Below, piece by piece: positions 1 through 8,733 of a stretch of DNA of 64,000 nucleotides (the stretch's first letter is position 1; every line of letters starts with the position of its first letter). Both the position numbers and the translations under genes were made by a program. The DNA lies in the NCBI RefSeq assembly GCF_020907275.1, contig NZ_JAJJWI010000002.1:293783-357782 (forward strand), written 5' to 3'. The DNA comes from Pontibacter silvestris (GTDB lineage Bacteria; Bacteroidota; Bacteroidia; Cytophagales; Hymenobacteraceae). Under the pieces are notes generated by a model that saw only the letters and a program-made list of their open reading frames with translations, did not search any database and was not told where the DNA came from.

Positions 1-770
1 TACGCGATGTGCTATCCGTAATACAGGACCACCATGTGATAAAGCTTTTTGTGCAGACCCTACAGAATAAGCAGGTTATTTTAGCTGATGGGCATCACCG
101 CTACGAGGGCTCTTTGGAGTTTCGTAAAAAGAAGCTGAGGCAGAATCCCCAGCATACAGGTCAGGAGCCATATAATTACCATCTCATGTACCTGACAAAT
201 TCCGAACATGATGATCTGCGGGTGTTGCCGACACACCGCGTGCTACGAAGCATGAATCTTTCGGATGATGCATTCTTAAACCGTTTGCAGGAATATTTTT
301 TAATTAAACCGATAGATGATGCTAGTGAATTGAATGAGGTGATTGCAGGTAAGAAGTGGGCTTTTGGCCTTTACCTTAGCGGCAGTGCTTACGCAATACG
401 GTTAAAGCCGGAAATGCACCCTTTCATAAACTGGAACTTTCCCCAGGAAGTGAAAGACCTGGACCTGACTGTAATGCATTATTTCATTTTTGAAAAGATT
501 TTAGGCATTTACAGAGCAGCCCAGCGCAGTTATGGTGGTTTAAGCTATATCCGTAACTTTACTTCCTGCATTCGGCTTGTAGATGCCGGCGAGGCAAGAG
601 TTGCTCTTATTACGAATGAAATAACTATGGATCAGGTAAAGCGGGTGAGTCGGAGTGGTGCCATTATGCCTCAGAAATCAACTTATTTCTATCCTAAAGT
701 TATCTGTGGATTTTTATTTAGCTCAATAAAAGAAGATGAATTTGTCACGGCCACTGCTGCTTGCCTCTAA
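1..770 (+). CDS. DUF1015 family protein, C-terminal part (5' end outside window)
   Basis: The reading frame is open from the left edge, so this is the C-terminal part of a gene that begins outside the window; the GTG at position 9 lies inside conserved sequence and is not the start. The motif DGHHRYE at about base 87 is the hallmark of the DUF1015 family, usually about 400 residues long in Bacteroidota. The visible part covers roughly the last 255 residues. The biochemical function of the family is not established; members often sit near serine biosynthesis genes, which cannot be checked here. The end overlaps the start of maf by 35 bases in another frame, so the two are probably co-transcribed. 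The last residues (VTATAACL) look like a non-homologous tail, perhaps from loss of an earlier stop. Confidence 0.88.
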   Translation, partial: RDVLSVIQDHHVIKLFVQTLQNKQVILADGHHRYEGSLEFRKKKLRQNPQHTGQEPYNYHLMYLTNSEHDDLRVLPTHRVLRSMNLSDDAFLNRLQEYFLIKPIDDASELNEVIAGKKWAFGLYLSGSAYAIRLKPEMHPFINWNFPQEVKDLDLTVMHYFIFEKILGIYRAAQRSYGGLSYIRNFTSCIRLVDAGEARVALITNEITMDQVKRVSRSGAIMPQKSTYFYPKVICGFLFSSIKEDEFVTATAACL

Positions 771-1317
771 TTCCCCTCGCCGGAAAGAACTGCTTACCAG
801 TTTAGGCTTGCCATTTGAAGTGCGAATAAAGGAAGTAAAGGAAGATTTTCCAGCGTCATTAAAGCGAGAGCAAATAGCTGAATTTCTGGCTTCGCATAAA
901 GCGGATGCTTACCAGCAGGAACTTCAGAATGATGTACTCATTACAGCTGATACTATTGTTTGCTTAGGCGACAAGGTGCTTAATAAACCTGCAAACTATG
1001 AGGAGGCTTATAAAATGCTTCGCTCCCTTTCCGGAACCTTTCATGATGTTATTACCGGTGTTTGCATCAGTACTAATGAAATGAAAAGTGTTTTCCATGA
1101 CACTACCAAAGTTTTCTTTAAAGAGCTTTCGGATGCAGAAATTGATTACTACATCACTAACTACAAACCATTAGACAAAGCCGGAGCCTATGGGATACAG
1201 GAGTGGATTGGGATGATAGGTATTGAGCGTATTGAAGGATCCTATTTTAATGTGGTGGGCCTGCCAGTGCAGAAACTTTATACTCAATTAATAGAGTTAG
1301 GAATAGTGATCCATTAA
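736..1317 (+). CDS. maf: Maf family nucleotide pyrophosphatase
   Basis: A house-cleaning nucleoside triphosphate pyrophosphatase of the Maf/YhdE type, cytosolic, 193 residues, the usual length. The N-terminal phosphate-binding motif ASNSPRRKELL (residues 10-20) is intact, followed by ITADTIV with the catalytic acidic residue, the GDKVLNKP loop and DKAGAYGIQ. Members of this class hydrolyse dTTP, UTP and modified pyrimidine nucleotides; which substrate applies here cannot be read from the sequence. The ATG at 736 lies within the end of the upstream DUF1015 gene, implying translational coupling. No strong terminator is seen before the next gene. Confidence 0.95.
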   Translation: MNLSRPLLLASNSPRRKELLTSLGLPFEVRIKEVKEDFPASLKREQIAEFLASHKADAYQQELQNDVLITADTIVCLGDKVLNKPANYEEAYKMLRSLSGTFHDVITGVCISTNEMKSVFHDTTKVFFKELSDAEIDYYITNYKPLDKAGAYGIQEWIGMIGIERIEGSYFNVVGLPVQKLYTQLIELGIVIH

Positions 1318-1352
1318 AGTCATCTTTTTCAAATTTCGGCAGGAGCCAATTA

Positions 1353-1382
1353 CTGGGCCACAGCTTGAAATAGTTATCTTTG
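1353..1382 (+). promoter_or_regulatory. Bacteroidota-type promoter for the rlmI-like gene
   Basis: TATCTTTG at 1375-1382 matches the Bacteroidota -7 box TAnnTTTG exactly. A CTG (one mismatch to TTG) lies 19 bases upstream at 1353-1355. The predicted start site near 1389 leaves a leader of about 50 bases before the ATG at 1441. Confidence 0.5.
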
Positions 1383-1440
1383 TAGTTTAGCGGTACTGTA
1401 ATATATTAATTACATCAAACAATTAGCTCATTTAATAAGA

Positions 1441-2625
1441 ATGTCTTTAACTAAATTATATTTGGCTCCGGGTAAGGAGAATTCTTTAAAACGCTTTCAT
1501 CCGTGGGTTTTTTCCGGTGCCATCCGAAAAGCTGAGGGAGATGCTGCTGAAGGTGATATTGTAGAAGTTTATTCCAGTAAGCAAGAGTTTTTGGGCATGG
1601 GGCATTATGCACCAGGCTCCATTGCCGTACGTATTTTTTCTTTTGAGCAGGTTGAACCGGACTTTGATTTCTGGAAAGCAAAAGTTCAAAAAGCTTATGA
1701 TTACCGCAAACGCTTAGGGCTGGTAGATAATCCGCATACTGATGTTTACCGGTTGATTTATGCGGAAGGTGATGGTGTATCGGGTTTAATTGTAGATGTT
1801 TATAAAGATACTGCCGTTGTTCAAACTCACACAGTGGGTATGTATAGAGTTCGGGAGCAAATAGCTAAGGCTTTGCAGGAGATATTCGGAAGCAAACTTA
1901 AAGCTATCTATGATAAAAGTGCAGAGTCCTTGCCCGCTAAAGCACCGGTAGAGGCGGTAAATGATTATCTGTTTGGCCAATCTTCCGGAGGAGTTGTTGT
2001 GACAGAAAATGAAAATCAGTTCTTCGTAGACTGGGAAAGCGGACAAAAAACAGGTTTTTTTATTGATCAACGCGAGAACCGTGATTTATTGGCCCGCTAC
2101 GTAAAAGACAAATCTGTTTTAAATACCTTTTGCTATACCGGTGGCTTTTCTGTTTATGCGCTGAATGCCGGAGCTAAAGAAGTTCACTCAGTAGACGTAT
2201 CTAAAAAGGCGATAGAGCTTACTGTACGTAACGGGGAGTTAAGCCAGGCACCGGAACGACATGAGGCATTTGCCGTTGACACTTTTGAGTTCTTAAAAGG
2301 CAAGGAAAATCAGTACGATGTTATTATACTAGACCCTCCTGCTTTTGCTAAGAGCCAGAAGGTGCGCCATAATGCCTTGATGGGCTATAAACGCCTGAAT
2401 GCTGAGGCCATGAAAAAGATTAAACCAGGCGGAATCCTTTTTACTTTCTCCTGCTCACAGGTAGTTGATAAGTACTTGTTCAGCAACACAGTTATGGCAG
2501 CTGCTATTGAGGCAGGACGTAACATTAAGATTATGCATAACCTCTCTCAACCTGCCGATCACCCTGTTTCTATTTTTCATCCCGAAGGAGAGTATTTGAA
2601 AGGCCTGGTGTTGATGGTGGAATAG
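1441..2625 (+). CDS. rlmI: Class I SAM-dependent rRNA methyltransferase, RlmI-like (23S m5C)
   Basis: A 394-residue protein of the RlmI/YccW family, which makes 5-methylcytosine in 23S rRNA. The N-terminal 75 residues form a PUA-like RNA-binding domain (starting LYLAPGKENSLKRFHPWVF). The methyltransferase domain shows GFFIDQREN near residue 200, the SAM-binding LNTFCYTGGFSVYAL, the catalytic motif DPPAFAKS near 291 and FTFSCSQ near 336 with the conserved cysteine. It has its own promoter and ends before a hairpin shared with the converging rsmF-like gene. The target base is inferred from the family; a different 23S cytosine is possible. Confidence 0.9.
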   Translation: MSLTKLYLAPGKENSLKRFHPWVFSGAIRKAEGDAAEGDIVEVYSSKQEFLGMGHYAPGSIAVRIFSFEQVEPDFDFWKAKVQKAYDYRKRLGLVDNPHTDVYRLIYAEGDGVSGLIVDVYKDTAVVQTHTVGMYRVREQIAKALQEIFGSKLKAIYDKSAESLPAKAPVEAVNDYLFGQSSGGVVVTENENQFFVDWESGQKTGFFIDQRENRDLLARYVKDKSVLNTFCYTGGFSVYALNAGAKEVHSVDVSKKAIELTVRNGELSQAPERHEAFAVDTFEFLKGKENQYDVIILDPPAFAKSQKVRHNALMGYKRLNAEAMKKIKPGGILFTFSCSQVVDKYLFSNTVMAAAIEAGRNIKIMHNLSQPADHPVSIFHPEGEYLKGLVLMVE

Positions 2626-2649
2626 GTTGTAGTGTATTTAGACTGATAA

Positions 2650-2688
2650 ACAATATAGGCTGCACTTACAATGTGTAGCCTATATTGT
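2650..2688. terminator. Hairpin between convergent genes
   Basis: Arms 2650-2665 and 2673-2688 pair over 16 bases with one mismatch and a 7-base loop, between the converging rlmI-like and rsmF-like genes. No clear T-run follows on either strand, so termination strength is uncertain. Confidence 0.55.
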
Positions 2689-2711
2689 ATAGTTATCATA
2701 AACTTACTTTT

Positions 2712-4103
2712 CTAAGCAATCACGCCCTGTGGCAACTCCTGTGGAAGGTCCATTCGTATCCGCCACTCTTTAGGAAAGTAGTTGTTTATCCGGTTCCCAA
2801 CCTGTTTTGCCCAACCTAATGGGATATTCTGATACTGCAGTAGAAGCCACTCATTACCGCTGCTGCCGAGGTTAATGTCTTCTTTGCGTAAATATCGTAA
2901 TGCTTGTTCCATGTCTAGGTCTACAACGGCAAAGGCTTTTTTGTTCAGATGCTGCGATAAAGCGAGTGGGTGTAAAGGCTTTAATTTTTTACCCTTTACT
3001 TCTGCAATTTCGGTCCCGGCATAAATCACATAAAGCTTCTGGTAAACCTCATCCGCAGCCTCAAACAAATTAGCCGGAATAGCTGACAATATTTCGCCAT
3101 ACTGCAGCCACTCATACTCCTCTGGTTTCTGAAACCAGTTTTGTACCAACTCCCGCTCTTTTTTACCTGCAGTTGTTAGCTTGTATTTTTTCTTCCTGCT
3201 GCTTTTAGGACTGCTTTCTGTTCCGCCAGCTTTACGCATTACAGCCATAAAAAAGCCTTCGCCATTCACTTTGTGCGGATAAAAGCGATAACCTGTTATT
3301 CCATTTAGCTGCGCTGGCACTATTCCCCACTCCGGCTGAAGCTCCAGCTGAACACTTTCAATTTGCTCCTGTGCTGCAAGCCATGCCATATTCTCTTCAT
3401 TCTCCTGTTCATTCCAGGTACAGGTGCTATAAACTAACATGCCTCCTGGCTTTAGAGCATCCCATACATCCATCAGAATGCGCTGCTGGCGCAGTGCGCA
3501 TAAATTAACGTTTTCCTCAGACCACTCTTCTATCGCCTGCGGATCTTTACGGAACATACCTTCACCACTGCATGGGGCATCTATCACCATCACATCAAAG
3601 AAAGAGGGCAGTTTTCCAAAATCACGGGGATCATTGCTGGTAACAAGTACATTGCCACTGCCCCACTTGGTAATGTTTTCAGCCAATATATTAGCCCTGC
3701 TCCTGATGACTTCATTAGAAACAAGTAAGCTGCCAGCAGACAGTAAGCTGGCAATATGGGTCGATTTACCACCCGGAGCGCCACATAAATCCAGTACCTG
3801 CAATGGCTGGGAAAGATCACATGTTTGTTTAAAGGCCTGCTCCAGAAACATGGAACTTGCCTCCTGTACATAATATGCGCCCGCATGAATAAGCGGGTCT
3901 AAGGTAAAAAGCGGGCGTTCTGGTAAATAAAAGCCACTTGTTGTCCAGGGCACCAGCGGTAAATTTACTGAAAGCCCAGGCACTTTGGCTCTGTTAATTC
4001 TGATGCTGACAGGTGCCGGCTGCGCAAGAGCTTCTTCAAAAGCTCTGTAATCCTGAGCCAGCAGGCGTTGCATGCGTTCTGTAAAAGTATTCGGAAGTTG
4101 CAT
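2712..4103 (-). CDS. RsmB/RsmF-family rRNA m5C methyltransferase
   Basis: A cytosolic NOL1/NOP2/Sun family methyltransferase of about 463 residues that makes m5C in 16S rRNA; closest in layout to RsmF. Visible motifs are DLCGAPGGKSTH (SAM binding), DAPCSGEGMFRKD with the catalytic cysteine, and YSTCTWNEQENEE with the second, releasing cysteine; FFMAVMRK ends the catalytic domain, and an accessory PUA-like region follows. The open frame extends upstream to 4148, but MRLSTCLLLQ is not family-like; I chose the ATG at 4103 (MQLPNTFTERM), with 4109 as alternative. TACCTTTA just upstream resembles a -7 box, so the gene may have its own promoter besides read-through from the Nudix gene. Confidence 0.92.
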   Translation of the reverse strand: MQLPNTFTERMQRLLAQDYRAFEEALAQPAPVSIRINRAKVPGLSVNLPLVPWTTSGFYLPERPLFTLDPLIHAGAYYVQEASSMFLEQAFKQTCDLSQPLQVLDLCGAPGGKSTHIASLLSAGSLLVSNEVIRSRANILAENITKWGSGNVLVTSNDPRDFGKLPSFFDVMVIDAPCSGEGMFRKDPQAIEEWSEENVNLCALRQQRILMDVWDALKPGGMLVYSTCTWNEQENEENMAWLAAQEQIESVQLELQPEWGIVPAQLNGITGYRFYPHKVNGEGFFMAVMRKAGGTESSPKSSRKKKYKLTTAGKKERELVQNWFQKPEEYEWLQYGEILSAIPANLFEAADEVYQKLYVIYAGTEIAEVKGKKLKPLHPLALSQHLNKKAFAVVDLDMEQALRYLRKEDINLGSSGNEWLLLQYQNIPLGWAKQVGNRINNYFPKEWRIRMDLPQELPQGVIA

Positions 4104-4161
4104 ATTCATGTAAAGGTACTGTAAAAGCAGGCAGGTTGAAAGTCTCAAAAGCCTTAACTAT

Positions 4162-4548
4162 CTACTTCTTCCGTCTGATGTATTCTTCTACAATGGGAAG
4201 ATCAGCAGGGCACCAGTTGTATCTGTTAAGATCTTTAGCTGATACCCAATTGTAAGCAACATGTTCGCGTAATGCTATTGTTCCGCTTTTGTATTGACAG
4301 ACATAAGGAATCAGGTTAACCATAAAGTTACCATAATTATGTTCGACAGGAGTTAAACGTAAACCAAGCTCTACTTGTAAGTTCAACTCTTCTTCAATTT
4401 CCCTAATCAGGCAATCTGTTTCCGTTTCACTGGGCTCTATTTTGCCCCCGGGAAACTCCCACAGCAAGGCCTGCGATTTATGCGGGCCACGTTGAGTAAT
4501 TAACACTTGCTGATTTTTTTCGATAATAGCACAGGTTACTTTTAACAT
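4162..4548 (-). CDS. Nudix hydrolase, MutT-like
   Basis: A 128-residue Nudix protein resembling MutT-type (deoxy)nucleoside triphosphate pyrophosphohydrolases that remove oxidised or damaged nucleotides. The Nudix box is readable from GGKIEPSE to REIEEEL, with the metal-binding RE..EE core intact; the usual glycine of the final XGU is asparagine (ELNL), a tolerated deviation in some members. WEFPGG precedes it, as in MutT. I chose the ATG at 4548 (MLKVTCAII) over 4575 because family members begin there and GAAGAAG lies about 8 bases upstream. It lies between an acyltransferase gene and the RsmF-like gene, all on the same strand. Confidence 0.88.
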   Translation of the reverse strand: MLKVTCAIIEKNQQVLITQRGPHKSQALLWEFPGGKIEPSETETDCLIREIEEELNLQVELGLRLTPVEHNYGNFMVNLIPYVCQYKSGTIALREHVAYNWVSAKDLNRYNWCPADLPIVEEYIRRKK

Positions 4549-4616
4549 AATGTCTTCTTCATTTATTAATATCAATATGTACTCTTTAGCTAAGCTAATT
4601 GCTAAGAAGCCTTGCC

Positions 4617-5624
4617 TTATTTTATTTTTTTAACAGAAAAAAGTGAAGTTATACCTGGTTCATACTTATAAAAAAGAAAACCAATGGAAAGACAAACCAA
4701 AAGGTTTAGCCACACCTTACTGGCAGCACCATTTATCAGTCCGAAATAAACTACCTGCACTAAAAAAATATGGTAAGAAGCTTTGCCAGTGGTACTGAAA
4801 AACAATAAAATTTTATTGGAAGATTGATTTGGCAAGCTTTTAAAACTTAAATAAACTAAAAACGCAGCGTAGCCAAAAGATAAAATTGTCTGTATCTGCC
4901 ACTCAGGCCGTATTTGTTTAATGTTTTGCTCCCCATACTGTAACTGATAAAGATAAACACAAGCGGCAGCAGCAACAGTAACAAGAAGCGTCATCACTTT
5001 AAGATTAACTTTATTTGTAACAATTCTTGACAGAGCCATTCCAAAAGCAATAGCCGAGAAATATCTCGGGAATGCCGCATCATAGAGGTAGCTTGCATGC
5101 TCAGTCATGGATATCCATTTAATGAACAAGAGAAAAAGTACTTCCAGCAGGACTAATAAAACAATTGTTAAGGATGCTCTGGCAGAAAACCCATAGCCAA
5201 TAATGGGAAGAAACAGTACTGACTGCAGCAGAAGAGTAATAAAATAGTTTCCTGGTCCTGAAATGGGTAATAGTCCAATAATACTGAACTCATTGAACAT
5301 TAAAATACTGTTTCCTGAAACACATAGCCAGATAAGGCCCATAATTGCTGATACTATAAAAACTATAATACAAGGGATTACTAAGCGACTGGCTCTTTTT
5401 TGAAAATATTGCTTCGAGTACAGATCTGTTAATTCCGGTTTCTTAGCAGAAGATGATAAACCAAGATTTAAACCCATTACTACCATGAACAGCGGTACAG
5501 CCTGCCAGATGTGATAAACAGCGTAATAATCTACTAGAGTAGCTTTGTTCAGGGAGTGCAACAGCAGTACAGCTAATATGGCAAAGCCCTTTATAATGTC
5601 AATTTGCTGATAATACTGCTTCAC
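4617..5624 (-). CDS. Acyltransferase 3 family integral membrane protein
   Basis: A 335-residue polytopic membrane protein with about ten hydrophobic segments. The N-terminal IDIIKGFAILAVLLLHS, with its conserved histidine in the first membrane helix, and KRASRLVIPCI near residue 80 are typical of the acyltransferase 3 (OatA/NodX-like) superfamily, which transfers acetyl or other acyl groups to sugars and lipids at the inner membrane. The substrate cannot be deduced: no polysaccharide locus is nearby. The start codon is GTG. It is followed by the Nudix gene after 68 bases. Confidence 0.8.
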   Translation of the reverse strand: MKQYYQQIDIIKGFAILAVLLLHSLNKATLVDYYAVYHIWQAVPLFMVVMGLNLGLSSSAKKPELTDLYSKQYFQKRASRLVIPCIIVFIVSAIMGLIWLCVSGNSILMFNEFSIIGLLPISGPGNYFITLLLQSVLFLPIIGYGFSARASLTIVLLVLLEVLFLLFIKWISMTEHASYLYDAAFPRYFSAIAFGMALSRIVTNKVNLKVMTLLVTVAAAACVYLYQLQYGEQNIKQIRPEWQIQTILSFGYAAFLVYLSFKSLPNQSSNKILLFFSTTGKASYHIFLVQVVYFGLINGAASKVWLNLLVCLSIGFLFYKYEPGITSLFSVKKIK

Positions 5625-5762
5625 TAGTTAATGATAAAATATAAATCAAAGGCTATGTATTGGTTTGCTAGCTTTTGGTCTGTTATTTTAATAGTTAAAT
5701 ACTTATCTTTCTGAAGCTAAATTGGCTGCCACTAAACAAGATAAAAGACAGGTACTATAACT

Positions 5763-6266
5763 ATGGGATTAAGCTCAAACTACAAATTCTTACTGTATTT
5801 AGGATGTTTGTTTGCCTTTATTACCTGTTTTGTAAGCGGGTTGGTCACATTCCTGTTTTGGGGTGATGTTGCTCTCGTTCCTCTTTCGGGAACTAACAGT
5901 TCCCTTGTACACCATTTGCTTTCAAGTTTTATCTATGGTTTTGTACTCAGCTTACTTACAACTAGTATTACAAGAAGAGCCTTACTAACAAAGAAAGTTC
6001 TACCGTTACACTGGCACCTGAAAAGCCAGACTTTAATTGACCGCCTTCCGTCCAATATTTTACACCGTTCGTTTATGTTAGGTTTAGCTGGTACTACAAT
6101 GGCTGGTGTTTCTATCTTTTTATTTGACTTAGAACAGGTTTATTTAATGCCGCTTAAAGAGTTCATAATCTTCAAATCAATTTTTGCAGCATTGCTAGGT
6201 GCTGCTGTTACGGTAATGGCTGTTTATCGGGCAATGGTAGATTCAAAAGTTAGTCCTAAACTGTAG
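5763..6266 (+). CDS. Hypothetical four-helix membrane protein
   Basis: A 167-residue protein I do not recognise. Four hydrophobic segments are visible at about residues 9-33, 50-68, 101-122 and 134-156, with a basic loop (ITRRALLTKK) between the second and third, so it is most likely an inner-membrane protein. It stands alone, divergent from the acyltransferase gene and convergent with gpsA. TATCTTTC about 50 bases upstream differs by one base from a -7 box. Clean initiation and a strong terminator support a real gene. Confidence 0.65.
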   Translation: MGLSSNYKFLLYLGCLFAFITCFVSGLVTFLFWGDVALVPLSGTNSSLVHHLLSSFIYGFVLSLLTTSITRRALLTKKVLPLHWHLKSQTLIDRLPSNILHRSFMLGLAGTTMAGVSIFLFDLEQVYLMPLKEFIIFKSIFAALLGAAVTVMAVYRAMVDSKVSPKL

Positions 6267-6271
6267 CTTAT

Positions 6272-6307
6272 AATAAAGGGCACACTGAGAATTATGCGCC
6301 CTTTATT
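6272..6307. terminator. Bidirectional intrinsic terminator
   Basis: AATAAAGGGC (6272-6281) pairs perfectly with GCCCTTTATT (6298-6307). A/T-rich flanks on both sides provide U-tracts for the membrane protein gene (+) and gpsA (-). Confidence 0.8.
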
Positions 6308-6322
6308 ATTTCATTCTTTGAT

Positions 6323-7312
6323 TTATTTAAGCTTATCTTTCAGTATATCAAACTCAACGGGCGGCGATATACGCTCATACAGAATAAGGTAAACTGCGTT
6401 GGTAATGGGCATATCAACCTTAAGCTTTTTGTTGAGATCATATATACTTTGTACAGCATAATACCCTTCAGCAACCATGTCCATTTCAATCTGGGCAGAC
6501 TTAACCGTATAGCCACGCCCAATCATGTTACCAAATGTACGGTTGCGGCTAAACTGCGAGTAAGCTGTAACAAGTAAGTCACCCAGATAAGCAGAGCCAC
6601 TTAAATTACGATGTAAAGGCATAATTGCATCCAGAAATCGTTCGATTTCTGGCATCGCATTAGAGACAAGCACAGCCTGGAAATTATCGCCAAAGTTCAG
6701 GCCTCTGGCAATACCACAGGCAAGGGCTATTATGTTTTTCATTACGGCACAATACTCAATTCCATCTAGGTCATCCAGCGGGTTTGCTTTAACGTAACGG
6801 TTACGCAGTAACTCACAGAAGCGCTCAGCTGTGTCTAAGCTATGGGAACCAATGGATAAATAAGATTGCTTTTCAAGAGCAACTTCTTCTGCATGGCATG
6901 GGCCCGCAATTATAAGCTGGTGCGTATTTGGTACATGGTATTTCTTTTCCATGTAATCCGTAATCAACAGGTTTTCTCCAGGAATCATGCCTTTTACTGC
7001 TGATACTACTACTTTGCCCTTTAGTGCATCCTCCTGTAAATCGGCAAGTGCCAGCTGCACAAATGCGGCTGGCACTGCCAGTATAACCCAGTCTGCGGCG
7101 GCCACTACAGCCTGTATGTCCGAAGAAGGCTTTACGTAATTCAGGTCGAAAGACACCCCGCTTAAGTAACGGGGGTTATGTCTGTAATTTATCAGGTGCT
7201 GCACATCGCTATGGCTGCGCATCCACCAGTGTACTCTTGACTTGTTTTCTGAAAGGATCTTAACCAGTGCCGTTGCCCAGCTACCTCCTCCTAATACAGC
7301 AATTTTTTCCAA
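6323..7312 (-). CDS. gpsA: NAD(P)-dependent glycerol-3-phosphate dehydrogenase
   Basis: GpsA reduces dihydroxyacetone phosphate to sn-glycerol 3-phosphate for phospholipid synthesis; 329 residues, cytosolic. The Rossmann motif VLGGGSWATAL starts at residue 6, the active-site lysines lie in SAVKGMIP and in CAVMKNIIALACGIARGL, and GDLLVTAYSQFSRN is the substrate-domain signature. The initiation codon is TTG at 7312: the protein must begin at MEKIAVLGGGSW, and no ATG or GTG is available there. It is the last gene of a same-strand run after the efflux adaptor (32-base gap), an association I see no functional reason for. Confidence 0.95.
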   Translation of the reverse strand: MEKIAVLGGGSWATALVKILSENKSRVHWWMRSHSDVQHLINYRHNPRYLSGVSFDLNYVKPSSDIQAVVAAADWVILAVPAAFVQLALADLQEDALKGKVVVSAVKGMIPGENLLITDYMEKKYHVPNTHQLIIAGPCHAEEVALEKQSYLSIGSHSLDTAERFCELLRNRYVKANPLDDLDGIEYCAVMKNIIALACGIARGLNFGDNFQAVLVSNAMPEIERFLDAIMPLHRNLSGSAYLGDLLVTAYSQFSRNRTFGNMIGRGYTVKSAQIEMDMVAEGYYAVQSIYDLNKKLKVDMPITNAVYLILYERISPPVEFDILKDKLK

Positions 7313-7344
7313 AACAGGATTAAGATAGATGTTAGTTCAAAAGA

Positions 7345-8724
7345 TTACTCTGCAGCTATAGCAGATTTGTCAAGGGAACTGGCATCTTTAACAGCTACTT
7401 TTGAACCGTCACTTAAGGTAGCAGAAACAGCCCTGAAAGGACCAGAAACTACTCTTTGTCCTGCACTAAGGCCACTTTGTATCTCAATATTCTCAAAATC
7501 GCTGATGCCAGTTTTAACCTTCACAGTTTTAACCGTGTTAGTTGCATTGTCATAAACAAATACTACCTCTTCTACTTGTGCCGGAGCTGCCTCCTGTTGC
7601 TCAGGTACCGCACTTGCCTCTTCCTCCTGTTCTTCTTCTGGTGCTGCATTTTGTGGCTGGCCACCGGCAGAACGGGTAGTTACTGCTGATAAAGGTACGG
7701 ATAATACGCCACTTTTTTTCTCTGTCACAATATCTACTGATGCTGTCATACCTGGTCTGAACGGGCGGCTGGTAACTTCCTGCAGGTGCTCATAAGACTC
7801 GTTCAGCAGGCGTATGCGAACCTCAAATTCTGTAACAGCCTCTAGTGTTGCAGCATCTTTGGCAGTGTTTGCTATGGCTGTTACCACTCCTTTAAACTTT
7901 TCATCACGACTGGCATAAGAGTCAACTTCCACAATTACAGAGTCTCCCAACGACACGCGGATAATATCATTTTCATTAACATTTACACGTACCTCCATGT
8001 TGTTCAGGTTTGCAATGCTCATAATCTCTGTACCTGCCATCTGAGAAGTACCAACTACACGTTCGCCCTGCTCTACATTAAGCTTTGATACAGTACCACT
8101 TACCGGAGAGTAAATGGTTGTTTTGTTTAAGTTTTCCCTAGCGTCTTTTAAAGAGGCCTGTGCGCTTTCAACACTATATTCAGCGGCTCTGACACTTTGC
8201 CGTAGCGATTCAACTTCCTGTTTGGTTGATTCATAACTAGCTTTAATTTCCTGCCATTCTGATTCAGAAATAACACGCTGGTTAAACAGCGCCTGGTTCC
8301 GCTCATAGTTTTGCTCTGTCTGAACAAAACTCGCCTGTGCCTGTGCCAATCTAGCTCTGGCTTGTGCCAGATTAGCACGTGTCTGATTTACACCAGCTTC
8401 CTGTGCATCTACCATAGACTGATAGTTGTCGGGTCTGATGCGAAGCAAAAGCTGTCCTTTTACAACAGAGTCTCCTTCTTCTACATTTAATTCTATAATT
8501 TCACCAGATACGTCTGGACTTATCTTTACTTCTGTTTCAGGTTGAATTTTACCTGATGCACTTACTTTTTCAACAATTTCAGTTGTTTTTGCCTCAGAAA
8601 GGACTACTTCAACACCATTATCTGAGCCAATCCATCCTGCTTTCTTCGCTACTACAACAAAAACTATAATTAAAACAAGTACACCAATTAGAATAGGGAT
8701 GAGTCTACTTTTGTTCTTCGCCAT
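7345..8724 (-). CDS. Efflux periplasmic adaptor (MacA/HlyD family)
   Basis: A 459-residue membrane fusion protein. A short cytosolic basic start (MAKNKSR) precedes one membrane helix (residues 9-28), followed by a biotinyl-lipoyl-like half domain, a long alpha-hairpin coiled coil (about 100-200, rich in Gln and Ala), the second lipoyl half (TTIYSPVSGTVSKLNVEQGE) and beta-barrel domains. It would link an inner-membrane pump to the TolC protein encoded 9 bases upstream. An acidic, Glu/Gln/Ala-rich stretch near residues 350-380 interrupts the membrane-proximal domain. No ABC permease follows, so the partner transporter must be encoded elsewhere; a MacB-type partner is the family expectation. Confidence 0.88.
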   Translation of the reverse strand: MAKNKSRLIPILIGVLVLIIVFVVVAKKAGWIGSDNGVEVVLSEAKTTEIVEKVSASGKIQPETEVKISPDVSGEIIELNVEEGDSVVKGQLLLRIRPDNYQSMVDAQEAGVNQTRANLAQARARLAQAQASFVQTEQNYERNQALFNQRVISESEWQEIKASYESTKQEVESLRQSVRAAEYSVESAQASLKDARENLNKTTIYSPVSGTVSKLNVEQGERVVGTSQMAGTEIMSIANLNNMEVRVNVNENDIIRVSLGDSVIVEVDSYASRDEKFKGVVTAIANTAKDAATLEAVTEFEVRIRLLNESYEHLQEVTSRPFRPGMTASVDIVTEKKSGVLSVPLSAVTTRSAGGQPQNAAPEEEQEEEASAVPEQQEAAPAQVEEVVFVYDNATNTVKTVKVKTGISDFENIEIQSGLSAGQRVVSGPFRAVSATLSDGSKVAVKDASSLDKSAIAAE

Positions 8725-8733
8725 GTTTATTTT

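Noticed and set aside
3439..3873. Plus-strand ORF inside the RsmF-like gene
   Set aside because: Shadow of a gene whose catalytic motifs are in the opposite frame.
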